From the NCBI GenBank assembly GCA_947632355.1, contig CANROY010000015.1, forward strand, positions 1 to 21,910: 21,910 bases of DNA. Direction: 5' to 3'. A program made the translations under genes and the position numbers. The stretch's first letter is position 1. Each line of letters opens with the position of its first letter. This DNA is from an uncultured Bacilli bacterium (GTDB lineage: Bacteria; Bacillota_I; Bacilli_A; RF39; UBA660). The notes under the pieces were generated by a model. It was given only the letters and a program-made list of their open reading frames with translations, was not told where the DNA came from and did not search any database. Below, in pieces: positions 1 to 6,790 of the stretch.

Positions 1-70
1 TTTGCTCTTTTTATGGGAACTTATTCATTTACACATTTCTTATTTTATTAAACGGGAACTTGATTTTTAA

Positions 71-1300
71 TTCTTCCGTGAAATTGAAATTTTAGGAGAT
101 TTAGAAAGATGTAAGTTACTAATTGAAAATATTCCAGATGAAAAAATAGTAAATAAATTAATAGAAATAAGAGCAAAAGGAAGAAATGAATATCCAGTAA
201 TAGCAGTATGGAATTCAATTTTAATTATGCCTTTACTAGAATGTTCTACAGTAGAACAATTAAGAAGAGAGTTATCAAGAAATAGAGATTTAAGAAAGTT
301 ATGTGGATTTAGTGATGAAAATTATTACTATGGAAAGAATAAATTAGTACCACCACCAAAAGCTTATACAAATATGATAAAAAATTTAAAAAAGATAGAA
401 CCAATGCTAAAAGAATGCTTTAATGAATTAAGGAACTTTATGTATGAAAATTTAAAAGATTTTGGTAAAGATGTAGGAGAAGACGGAAAAATATTTTTAT
501 CTAAAGCAAAAGGACCAAATAAAAATGGAGATAGTTTAGATTCAAGATGTGATATGGATGCCGATTATACGATAAAAGAAAATTATTATAAAGATGTAAA
601 AACTGGAGAAACCAAAGTAAAAAAAACAACGTATTTTGGATATCGATATCATTTGTTAGCAGATGTAAACTATGAACTACCAATAGAATATACAGTAACA
701 AAAGCTTCAAAAGGAGAAAAAGAACAATTTAAAAAACATATAGAAATGCTATCAAAGGAACAGGTAGAAAAAATAGAAACAGCTTCAGCAGACAAAGGAT
801 ACGATAGTATAGATATGATTGATTATTTAAAAAATAAAGAAATAAAACCAGTAATAGATATAAAGAATCATTGGAAAGATGAAACTACATTACAATATAA
901 AGAAACAGATTTAGTATATACTTATGATGGAAAAGTAAGTATCATAAATGAAGCAGGAGAAATGATAGCTTTAAAATATTTAGGGTATGATAAAGTAAAA
1001 GAAACATTAAGGTATCAGTATAAGGAAAAAGTATATAGTATAGATATTAATTATGATAGTAGAATATTTACACCAATAGCAAGGGATAGCAAAAAATGGC
1101 AAAGAATATATAATAAAAGAACAGCATTAGAAAGAATAAATGGGAGACTAGATCGAGATTTTAACTTAGAAAATCATAAAGTTAGAGGTTTAAAAAAAGC
1201 AACCGTGATGATTGACTTAATGATGATAGGAATGATGTCTATGGCAAAAGGTCATATATTAAATCATCAAGAAGAAAAAATAAGATGTTTAAAAAGTTGA
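71..1300 (+). pseudogene. IS1182/IS5-like DDE transposase, 5'-degraded
   Basis: This DDE transposase would cut and paste its own insertion sequence. The reading frame is open from position 71, just after an in-frame TAA at 68-70, but the first in-frame ATG is at 227. The codons between 71 and 227 still encode recognisable family sequence (e.g. EIEILGDLERC, then RAKGRNEYPV), so the protein once began further upstream and has lost its normal start. Counting from the ATG at 227, likely catalytic residues are D86 (EDGKI), D189 (SADKGYD) and E302 (TALERINGRLDRD), all kept. The C-terminus is intact. Codon use is very AGA/ATA rich, as in many IS elements. Family assignment rests on recognised motifs; the exact IS name is not known. 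Most likely inactive unless an unseen start or frameshift rescues it. Confidence 0.75.
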
Positions 1301-1421
1301 ATTAATAAAAATTTAAAATGAACAGTAATGTTGATAACTTTATTATCAATACTTTTTGTGATGTTATTAAAATTGTTTATTTAACATTATTAAAAAAAAT
1401 TAACATTTTTTATTAATTCAA
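1297..1421. repeat. 15-bp perfect inverted repeat behind the transposase
   Basis: Positions 1297-1311 (TTGAATTAATAAAAA) and 1407-1421 are perfect reverse complements separated by 95 nt. The first arm overlaps the transposase stop codon. This could be a long-range RNA stem, or part of the IS right end. No matching copy is visible at the left of the window. Confidence 0.5.
1331..1357 (+). terminator. Weak intrinsic terminator after the transposase
   Basis: A 7-bp stem TTGATAA/TTATCAA (1331-1337 with 1343-1349) and a 5-nt loop are followed by TACTTTTT. The stem is AT-only, so efficiency is doubtful. Confidence 0.35.
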
Positions 1422-1477
1422 TTCATCAATTTTTAATAAAAATCTCTACAAAGGAAAAAATACTTTTTAATAAACTA

Positions 1478-1505
1478 TTGACATCCATAGAATTTTACGT
1501 ATAAT
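1478..1505 (+). promoter_or_regulatory. Sigma-A promoter of hairpin RNA copy 1 and the abi gene
   Basis: Perfect TTGACA (1478-1483) and TATAAT (1500-1505) are separated by 16 bp. The predicted start is near 1512, 8 nt before the hairpin. The stretch 1471-1510 differs at only two positions from the promoter of copy 3 (2562-2601). Confidence 0.85.
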
Positions 1506-1511
1506 TATAGT

Positions 1512-1556
1512 TAATTAGTACTTAGGAAACTTTTGAAGCCCTAAGTCATTTTTTTT
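1512..1556 (+). ncRNA. Abi-associated hairpin RNA, copy 1 (upstream of toxin-like gene)
   Basis: A 7-bp stem ACTTAGG/CCTAAGT (1520-1526 with 1540-1546) encloses a 13-nt loop AAACTTTTGAAGC, and is followed by CA and eight T residues (1549-1556). It therefore looks like a short RNA of about 45 nt that ends at its own intrinsic terminator, with some readthrough into the Abi_2 gene, whose Shine-Dalgarno starts right after the T-run. Two further copies (2472-2498 and 2611-2637) keep the loop and show compensatory stem changes. The arrangement promoter, small RNA with terminator, then toxin-like ORF is what RNA-antitoxin systems use. From memory, a conserved RNA motif called abiF has been described upstream of abiF genes; identity with it needs a covariance-model search. 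Confidence 0.75.
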
Positions 1557-1569
1557 AGGGGGACAAAAA

Positions 1570-2436
1570 ATGAAAGAATACAAAAGTAATGAGGAACTAT
1601 TAAATCATTTATTATCAAAGGGAGTAAGTGTTAAAAATAAAAACAATGCTTTAAAACAATTTGAAAGATATACATATTATTCTATAATAAACACTTATAA
1701 AGAACCTTTTAAAGTTAATGATGAATATATTAATGGAGTTACTTTTGAAGAAATTTTTGCTTTGTACGAATTCGATAAAAACTTAAAAACTATTTTTTTG
1801 AAATATTCTCTTGAAATAGAATTGGTAATAAAATCACTAATTGCTAATATAATATCTGAAAAATATGGTGTGAAAGATTATTTAAAAAAGAAAAATTTTG
1901 ACGAATATGCAGATTTAGATTCTATTAAACAAATTATTTTTGATATTGAGAAGGAAATAAAACAAAATTATGGAAAACATTCTGCAATAACACATTATAA
2001 AGATGAATATGGATTTATACCTCCATTCGTTATTGTAAAGATTATAACACTTGGTGAAATAAGTAGATATTATGGACTATTAAAGCAAGATGATAGGCAA
2101 AAAATTAGTAAATATTTTAAATTGCCTGATAAAATATTAAAACAAATTCTTTTAAATGTTACTTTAGTTCGTAATTTTAGTGCTCATAATAATAGATTAT
2201 ATACATTCCATAGTAAATTTTTTTTAAGTTTTAAAGCAATTGATAAATCATATAATAATAGTACTAAGTCAACAAATCTTTATATGATAATAAGATGTAT
2301 GGAGCTATTACTTGATAATAAAAAGAGAAAAGAATTTAATAAACTACTAAATAAAGAAATAAATAAATTAAATAAAAAATTAAAAACTATTGATATTAAG
2401 ACTATTTTAAATATAATGGGTTTTCCTAATGAATAA
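1570..2436 (+). CDS. Abi_2/AbiF-like HEPN-fold abortive-infection protein
   Basis: The 288-residue protein follows the Abi_2 (Abi-like) family pattern: an N-terminal segment with KGV and YYSIINTY, then GVTFEEIFALYEFDKNL (about 56-72), helices rich in charged residues, and LGEISRYYG (161-169). Near the C-terminal third is RNFSAHNNRLY, where R201 and H206 form the R-x4-H signature of HEPN RNases. Members are phage-defence proteins thought to act as RNases that halt growth. The ATG at 1570 has an excellent site, AGGGGGA at 1557-1563. It is transcribed from the TTGACA/TATAAT promoter through hairpin copy 1, and two more hairpin copies lie downstream. Composition is more AT-rich and lysine/asparagine-heavy than the core genes, and it sits next to an IS, both suggesting horizontal transfer. 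The family call is confident; the RNA being its antitoxin or guide is inference. Confidence 0.8.
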   Translation: MKEYKSNEELLNHLLSKGVSVKNKNNALKQFERYTYYSIINTYKEPFKVNDEYINGVTFEEIFALYEFDKNLKTIFLKYSLEIELVIKSLIANIISEKYGVKDYLKKKNFDEYADLDSIKQIIFDIEKEIKQNYGKHSAITHYKDEYGFIPPFVIVKIITLGEISRYYGLLKQDDRQKISKYFKLPDKILKQILLNVTLVRNFSAHNNRLYTFHSKFFLSFKAIDKSYNNSTKSTNLYMIIRCMELLLDNKKRKEFNKLLNKEINKLNKKLKTIDIKTILNIMGFPNE

Positions 2437-2471
2437 AAAATAATATTTTGAATACACTAATAGTAATTGGT

Positions 2472-2535
2472 ATCTAGAAAACTTTCGAAGCTCTAGGTCA
2501 ATTATTCCTAACTCTTTTAAAGGGTTAGGTTTTTT
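2472..2535 (+). ncRNA. Abi-associated hairpin RNA, copy 2, with terminator
   Basis: The stem ATCTAGA/TCTAGGT (2472-2478 with 2492-2498, one U-G pair) carries the invariant loop AAACTTTCGAAGC. Unlike copies 1 and 3 it has no convincing promoter; only a weak TACACT lies at the equivalent -10 spacing. It starts 35 nt after the abi stop codon and so is probably part of the abi mRNA 3' end. A second hairpin, CCTAACTCT/AGGGTTAGG (2507-2515 with 2521-2529), followed by TTTTTT, gives a proper terminator. Confidence 0.65.
2507..2535 (+). terminator. Intrinsic terminator of the abi transcript
   Basis: A 9-bp stem (2507-2515 with 2521-2529, one G-U pair) and a short loop are followed by six T residues at 2530-2535. 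A degraded version of the same sequence follows copy 3 (about 2649-2668). Confidence 0.75.
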
Positions 2536-2568
2536 AATTATAAATTGAAAAAAGTTTTTGATAAACTA

Positions 2569-2596
2569 TTGACATCTATGGAATTTTACGTATAAT
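2569..2596 (+). promoter_or_regulatory. Sigma-A promoter of hairpin RNA copy 3
   Basis: TTGACA (2569-2574), 16-bp spacer, TATAAT (2591-2596). The distance from -35 to hairpin is 42 nt, exactly as in copy 1, and the two promoters are near-identical. No gene is read directly from it before the U-run, so it appears dedicated to the small RNA. Confidence 0.85.
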
Positions 2597-2602
2597 TATA
2601 GA

Positions 2603-2648
2603 TGACTTGCACTTGGAAAACTTTCGAAGCTCCAAGTCATTTTTTTTT
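2603..2648 (+). ncRNA. Abi-associated hairpin RNA, copy 3 (own promoter)
   Basis: The stem ACTTGGA/TCCAAGT (2611-2617 with 2631-2637) and loop AAACTTTCGAAGC are followed by CA and a run of nine T residues. Together with copies 1 and 2 the stem shows compensatory pairs at positions 3, 5 and 7 and a C-G to U-G change at position 2. This is direct evidence that the RNA fold, not the sequence, is conserved. It is probably an independent small RNA of about 45 nt. Confidence 0.75.
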
Positions 2649-2722
2649 CTAATCTTTTAAAGGGTTAAACATTTTTAAACGATAATTACCTTTGATTTTT
2701 TTTAAATTCTTTCGTTAAAATC

Positions 2723-2752
2723 TTGTCAAACTAAAGGAAGTAGTGCTATAAT
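2723..2752 (+). promoter_or_regulatory. rpsU promoter, extended -10
   Basis: TTGTCA (2723-2728), 18-bp spacer and TGCTATAAT ending at 2752. The TG one base before the -10 marks an extended -10 promoter. Confidence 0.75.
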
Positions 2753-2784
2753 AAATTCAGTTATGTTTGAAAGGAGGGATTTAT

Positions 2785-2967
2785 ATGACAAAAGTAGTGG
2801 TAAATGGTAACTTAGAAAAAGCAATGAAAACTTGGAAAATGAAAGTTGCTAAAAGTGGTGTCCCTTCTGAACTAAAGAAAAAGAAGCACTATACAAAACC
2901 TGGTGTTCAAAGAAGAGAAGCAAAAAAAGAAATGATAAGAAATGCTCGTAAACATAGAAATTATTAA
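2785..2967 (+). CDS. rpsU: 30S ribosomal protein S21
   Basis: This 60-residue basic protein of the small ribosomal subunit binds near the platform and helps translation initiation. The start MTKVVVNGNLEKAMKTWK and the lysine/arginine-rich tail with HYTKPGVQRREAKKE match bacterial S21, which is usually 57-70 residues. The ATG at 2785 is preferred because AAAGGAGGG lies at 2770-2778, an ideal distance. An in-frame TTG at 2767 would place the ribosome binding site inside the coding region. It is the first gene of an rpsU-yqeY unit, the same order as in Bacillus. Confidence 0.95.
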   Translation: MTKVVVNGNLEKAMKTWKMKVAKSGVPSELKKKKHYTKPGVQRREAKKEMIRNARKHRNY

Positions 2968-2979
2968 TAGGTGATGAAA

Positions 2980-3420
2980 ATGCAAGAAAAAATCAATGCC
3001 CAATTAGTAGAGTGTATGAAAGAACAAGATAAATTTAAGGTAAGTGTCTTACGTATGCTTAAAAGTGCTTTACAATTAGAAAGCATTAATAAAAAAGGAG
3101 ATTTAACAGATGATGAAGTCATTGCTGTTATCAAAAAACAAGTCAAAATGCGTAATGATTCTATCGTTGAATTTCAAAAATTTAATAAAGCAGAAGAAGT
3201 TGAAAAATTAGAAAAAGAAATTGAAATACTTAAAGAATACTTACCTGAAAGTTTAAGTGAAGAAGAAGTAGATAAAGCGATAACGGATGCTTTTACAAAA
3301 ATAAGCCCAACGAGTATGAAAGATATGGGTCTTATTATGAAAGAACTTCAAAGTATTGCAGCACGTGCAGATATGAGTGAAGTATCTCAAAAAGTAAAAG
3401 AGAAACTTATGAACCTCTAA
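2980..3420 (+). CDS. yqeY: YqeY family protein (GatB/YqeY domain)
   Basis: This 146-residue helical protein is homologous to the C-terminal tRNA-binding tail of the GatB amidotransferase subunit. Its own role is not established; family members are suspected to act on aminoacyl-tRNA. Seen here: the opening VECMKEQDKFKVSVLRMLKS, then KNEI-type helices with EKEIEILKEYLPESLSEEEV, and the C-terminal DMGLIMKELQ segment, all typical. GTG 2971 and ATG 2974 are in frame too, but AGGTGA at 2969-2974 favours ATG 2980. It follows rpsU by 12 nt and ends in a terminator, so the two are co-transcribed. Confidence 0.92.
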   Translation: MQEKINAQLVECMKEQDKFKVSVLRMLKSALQLESINKKGDLTDDEVIAVIKKQVKMRNDSIVEFQKFNKAEEVEKLEKEIEILKEYLPESLSEEEVDKAITDAFTKISPTSMKDMGLIMKELQSIAARADMSEVSQKVKEKLMNL

Positions 3421-3433
3421 ATAGAGGTTTTTT
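3412..3433 (+). terminator. Intrinsic terminator of rpsU-yqeY
   Basis: AACCTCTA (3412-3419) pairs with TAGAGGTT (3422-3429), followed by T residues to 3433. The upstream arm overlaps the end of the yqeY coding region. Confidence 0.85.
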
Positions 3434-3497
3434 CTATGCCTAAAAAAAATAGATTTTTCATAAAAAATTTACTATAATAGAAGTAGGAGTCAAGAAT

Positions 3498-4295
3498 ATG
3501 AGAGAAATTGCCCTAGCAAACGTGGATAAATCTTTAAGAAATCACGTGAAGAAAATAGAAGTGGATGAAACCAATCTTACGTTTATCAATGGACTTGCTG
3601 TTGCAAATGCTACAGTACATACGTTTCAAATGCTTGAAAATCCGAGCGGTGGTTATATACCCAAAACGAATATCTATAATTGTGTAGGGGTTATTAATGA
3701 AAACTATGAAGAAGCATTTTCCGTTTCCTCTAAACTTGATAGTAACAAATACTTGGCTTTTCTAGAACCTAATAAAAAAATAACACGTGTGGGGATGAAT
3801 GATTTTATTGTGGAAACAAGAGAGGTAGAACAAGGCTATGTTTATAAACCTTTAACTCATATTCGCATTATCAATCAAAAACCACAAGTTTTAGTCGAAA
3901 AAAATAAAAATTTTACTCTTACATCTATATCGAATATAGCAATTTTAAATAACTGTTTTTATTTCATCACGGCCAATAAATTTTTTGGCTTAAAATTTAA
4001 AAGTTTAAAAGAAGATCCGCATCATCCAGGAGAATTTATTTTAGTAGATGAAATCATTGTATCTGCCAATAATGAAATGGAAAGTCCAATAGTGGACACT
4101 TTAACTTGTCGAATCGATACCCGTATGCAAGTAAAATCCAATGTCTATTCAATGGTCGAAGAAATTCCCGTTTATTTTCAGTCCAATAATTACCAAGAAA
4201 TTCGCAATGAAAGAATCGAACAGTTGAAAGAAAAAAGAGCCAAATTTATAAATCATATTTCTTCTTTAGAAGATGCCTATAAACAAACTTTATAA
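3498..4295 (+). CDS. Conserved-looking hypothetical protein
   Basis: A 265-residue protein I do not recognise. It has no signal peptide or membrane segment and reads as a soluble, largely beta-rich protein (alternating hydrophobic runs such as HIRIINQKPQVLVEK) ending in a charged helix (about 232-260). AGGAG at 3485-3489 supports the ATG at 3498, and a TATAAT at 3473-3478 lies just upstream with no clear -35. It has its own terminator on each side, so it is a single-gene unit. It occupies the position of yqfA/yqfB in Bacillus, between yqeY and yqfC, but shows no similarity I can see to either. Codon use matches the neighbouring core genes, unlike the Abi gene. Confidence 0.7.
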   Translation: MREIALANVDKSLRNHVKKIEVDETNLTFINGLAVANATVHTFQMLENPSGGYIPKTNIYNCVGVINENYEEAFSVSSKLDSNKYLAFLEPNKKITRVGMNDFIVETREVEQGYVYKPLTHIRIINQKPQVLVEKNKNFTLTSISNIAILNNCFYFITANKFFGLKFKSLKEDPHHPGEFILVDEIIVSANNEMESPIVDTLTCRIDTRMQVKSNVYSMVEEIPVYFQSNNYQEIRNERIEQLKEKRAKFINHISSLEDAYKQTL

Positions 4296-4317
4296 CGACT
4301 TAATGGTCGTTTTTTTT
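4294..4317 (+). terminator. Intrinsic terminator after the 3498-4295 gene
   Basis: AACGAC (4294-4299) pairs with GTCGTT (4306-4311) around loop TTAATG, followed by T residues to 4317. Confidence 0.85.
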
Positions 4318-4349
4318 CTTAAAACACATATAGTTTTATAGGTGATTTT

Positions 4350-4592
4350 ATGCATCTATATAAAACAATGAAAAACTTTTTAATGGATTACGATTCTTAT
4401 CTTGATTTTTATGCCAATAAAATTCATATCTTCAATTACACCGATATTCTAAAATTAAATGCAGAAGAAATCGTTCTAGCCTTACCTGAATTTACGTTAA
4501 CGTTAAAAGGAAAAGATTTTGTTGTAAAGCAATTAGAAAAAAGAGAAATCTTAATTGAAGGCACTATAGAAACGGTGGAATTTACAAGATGA
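4350..4592 (+). CDS. yqfC: YqfC/YabP family sporulation protein
   Basis: This 80-residue beta-rich protein belongs to the YabP/YqfC family, small sporulation proteins expressed in the mother cell in Bacillus. Seen: the IFNYTDILKLNAEEIVL segment followed by LTLKGKDFVVKQLEKREILI and an IEG-type ending, the family's usual three-strand pattern (about residues 26-76). AGGTGA at 4340-4345 supports the ATG. It overlaps yqfD by 4 nt (ATGA), and yqfC next to yqfD is the universal arrangement. Its molecular function is unknown. It is the first gene of the operon running to recO. Confidence 0.8.
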   Translation: MHLYKTMKNFLMDYDSYLDFYANKIHIFNYTDILKLNAEEIVLALPEFTLTLKGKDFVVKQLEKREILIEGTIETVEFTR

Positions 4593-5734
4593 AGCAAAAA
4601 CATTTTATTTATATCAAATGCAAAGCCAAAAATCCAAATCGTATTCTATTAAAATTATTTAAAAATAGAATTAATGTGTATGATGTTGTCAAAAAAGATT
4701 CTACTTTATATTTAAAAGTGGATATAGAAGATTACGAACGTATTCAAAAAGAACTAGTAACCATCAAATTTTCTTATGTAAGTGATAGTGGACTTTTTAA
4801 AATCAAAAAAATGATAACCCCTTTAAAGATTTTTGCTCTTCTCCTTTTTCTTTTTCTTACGAACTTTTTTAGTCAAGTGATTGTTAAAGTTGATGTTATT
4901 CATTCGAATAAAGAAATAAGAGAATTAGTAAAAAAAGCTTTGGATGAGGAAGGCATACACGAGTGGACGTTAAAAAAAGAGTACGACTCTTTACAACAAA
5001 CAAAACAAAAAATTTTGGAACAATATAAAGATAAACTAGAATGGTTAGAAATTGAAAATGTGGGGATGCAATATGTGGTTCGTATCGAAGAACGTATTAT
5101 TAAAAACTACGAAACAGAAGAAAAGTTTTGCCATATTCTAGCATATAAAAGTGGTGTTATTGAAAGCATTACGAGTACTAAGGGTGATATTTTAGTTCAC
5201 GAAGGACAGTATGTTGCTGAAGGAGATACCTTGATTAGTGGAGAAATTTTGTTTAACGAAAGCATCAAAAATAATGTTTGTGCAAGTGGAGAAGTATACG
5301 CCGAAGTCTGGTATGAAACGCATGTTTCTTTACCAATCAATTACGAAGAGGTAACACGTACCGGTAAGAAAAGATGGAACTTTAGTATAGAAACAGATAG
5401 TGGTAACTATAAAATTTTAAGAAGTCGTCTTGCTGCTTACGAAACGGAACAAAAACGTTTATTTCATTTTTTTAACTTTACATTTTATTTCGATACCGAG
5501 TATGAGATCCAAAAAACGAATCATTCCTATTCTCTTGAAAGCGGGACTAACAAAGCCTTAGAACTAGCCGATGAAAAGATAAAAACCAAATTTAAAGAAA
5601 AAGAAAGGATAAAGTTACGAAAAGTTTTGAAAAATACGATAAATGATAGTACAATAGATGTAGATGTATTTTATGCAGTAATCGAAAATATAGGAAAAAA
5701 AGAAGAATATTCTGTAGAAAAAGAGGTTAGTTAG
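4589..5734 (+). CDS. yqfD: Sporulation protein YqfD
   Basis: This 381-residue membrane protein is needed for normal spore formation in Bacillus, where it is made in the mother cell; its biochemical role is unknown. Seen: a soluble N-terminal domain (1-72), one transmembrane segment (about 77-98, LLLFLFLTNFF) and a large outside domain. The outside domain has family-typical stretches around RIEERII, AYKSGVIESITS and KGDILVHEGQYVAEGDTLISG (about 170-220). Length fits the family (about 390-400). The start ATG overlaps the yqfC stop and the stop codon abuts the next ATG, so translation is coupled. With sigK in the same window this supports a spore-forming lineage. Confidence 0.88.
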   Translation: MKQKHFIYIKCKAKNPNRILLKLFKNRINVYDVVKKDSTLYLKVDIEDYERIQKELVTIKFSYVSDSGLFKIKKMITPLKIFALLLFLFLTNFFSQVIVKVDVIHSNKEIRELVKKALDEEGIHEWTLKKEYDSLQQTKQKILEQYKDKLEWLEIENVGMQYVVRIEERIIKNYETEEKFCHILAYKSGVIESITSTKGDILVHEGQYVAEGDTLISGEILFNESIKNNVCASGEVYAEVWYETHVSLPINYEEVTRTGKKRWNFSIETDSGNYKILRSRLAAYETEQKRLFHFFNFTFYFDTEYEIQKTNHSYSLESGTNKALELADEKIKTKFKEKERIKLRKVLKNTINDSTIDVDVFYAVIENIGKKEEYSVEKEVS

Positions 5735-6352
5735 ATGATAGTAGATACTTTATCCAGTGCTTTAAAAGATATATGGCCAATGCTTGTTATCTTTTTGGTT
5801 GTCGTTGTAGCTATACGTGTTTCGTATATTAAAATCAATCACGAAAAGTTTGTATTCTATAGAGAGTTTTTAAATTTTATTTTTGTTATTTATGCTCTTT
5901 TACTCTTTGAACTTTTAACGAGTACCGAAATGAATACCAATAGTGGGTATAATTTGGTTCCCTTTACGGAAATTTTCCGTTATGAAATTGGAAGTCAGAT
6001 GTTTATTTATAACGTGATTGGCAATATTTTAATCTTTGTCCCTTTTGGTTATTTTGTATCGGGTTATGTGAAAGCAAATAAAGTATCGCATATTTTGTTT
6101 ATTAGTATTTTAACGAGTTTAACGGTTGAACTTGTGCAATTAAATATTGGACGTTCTTTTGATATTGATGATATTATTTTAAACGTAGCAGGAAGTATTC
6201 TAGGTTTCTTATTGTATATTGGCTTAACTGCTATCAAAAAACATTTACCAAGATTTTTCCAAAGTGATTTATTTTATAATATTTTGTGTATCTTCCTATT
6301 AGTAATTGTGCTATACTATTTTGGAAAAGTGATAGGACTTGGGTGGTTTTAG
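5735..6352 (+). CDS. VanZ family membrane protein
   Basis: A 205-residue integral membrane protein with about six hydrophobic segments (near 12-30, 43-62, 88-107, 115-135, 147-165, 180-203). The VanZ-like signature is visible: LVPF (about 75) followed by NVIGNILIFVPFGYF and the acidic motif FDIDDIILNVAGSILGF. VanZ proteins confer low-level teicoplanin resistance in enterococci, but for most homologues the role is unknown. It starts immediately after the yqfD stop. This slot holds phoH and pgpH in Bacillus, so the gene replaces them in the operon. Family call firm, function open. Confidence 0.82.
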   Translation: MIVDTLSSALKDIWPMLVIFLVVVVAIRVSYIKINHEKFVFYREFLNFIFVIYALLLFELLTSTEMNTNSGYNLVPFTEIFRYEIGSQMFIYNVIGNILIFVPFGYFVSGYVKANKVSHILFISILTSLTVELVQLNIGRSFDIDDIILNVAGSILGFLLYIGLTAIKKHLPRFFQSDLFYNILCIFLLVIVLYYFGKVIGLGWF

Positions 6353-6790
6353 GTGAAATATGAAATAAATAATGTATATGGCTATCAAAGTGATTATTCC
6401 TATCTTTCAAAAGTTATAAAAAAAGTAGGAAAGTTTGAAAAAGTAAAAAAATGTATTTTTTCGATTACGTTTGTGGGTAACGACGAAATACAAAAATTAA
6501 ATAAGGAGTATCGTGGAATAGATCGTGTAACGGATGTGATTTCTTTTGCTTTTGAAGATAGTGAGAAACTTAAAAGTACCATAAGAGTTTTAGGAGATAT
6601 CTATATTTGTATACCAAGAATGCAAGAGCAAGCCAAAGAGTATGGTCATAGTGAAAAACGAGAACTATCTTTTCTTGTGGTTCACGGATTGTTACATTTA
6701 CTTGGGTATGACCATCAAACAAAGGAAGAAGAAAATGTTATGTTTACGAAGCAGGAGTTGATTTTAAATGGCACAAATATCAAGAGATGA
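6353..6790 (+). CDS. ybeY: Endoribonuclease YbeY (16S rRNA maturation)
   Basis: A 145-residue metal-dependent RNase that helps process the 3' end of 16S rRNA and takes part in ribosome quality control. The zinc site HGLLHLLGYDH is complete, with H111, H115 and H121, and the upstream LNKEYRGIDRVTDVISF block is characteristic. It starts with GTG at 6353, directly after the vanZ TAG; AGGTG overlaps the start, and no ATG is available in frame nearby. Its 3' end overlaps dgkA by 23 nt. Position before dgkA and era is as in Bacillus. Confidence 0.95.
   Translation: MKYEINNVYGYQSDYSYLSKVIKKVGKFEKVKKCIFSITFVGNDEIQKLNKEYRGIDRVTDVISFAFEDSEKLKSTIRVLGDIYICIPRMQEQAKEYGHSEKRELSFLVVHGLLHLLGYDHQTKEEENVMFTKQELILNGTNIKR

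Larger units (their letters stand above)
2437..2722 (+). other. Gene-free interval holding two hairpin RNAs
   Basis: The interval between abi and the rpsU promoter contains no credible protein gene. It holds hairpin copy 2 with its terminator, the dedicated promoter and hairpin copy 3. After these come about 70 nt of AT-rich sequence (2650-2722) in which I see only a degraded repeat of the terminator sequence. Confidence 0.7.

Noticed and set aside
1..70. Start of the transposase or IS left end
   Set aside because: GGGAACTT occurs at 14 and 54, but there is no start codon in the transposase frame, an in-frame stop at 68-70 and no match to the sequence behind the gene.
1520..2637. Three similar short repeats as a CRISPR array
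   Set aside because: Spacing is about 950 and 140 nt, a full gene lies between copies, and stems vary with compensation. These are structured RNAs, not direct repeats with spacers.
2767..2784. TTG start adding six residues to S21
   Set aside because: The added codons are the Shine-Dalgarno itself; ATG 2785 gives the family N-terminus.
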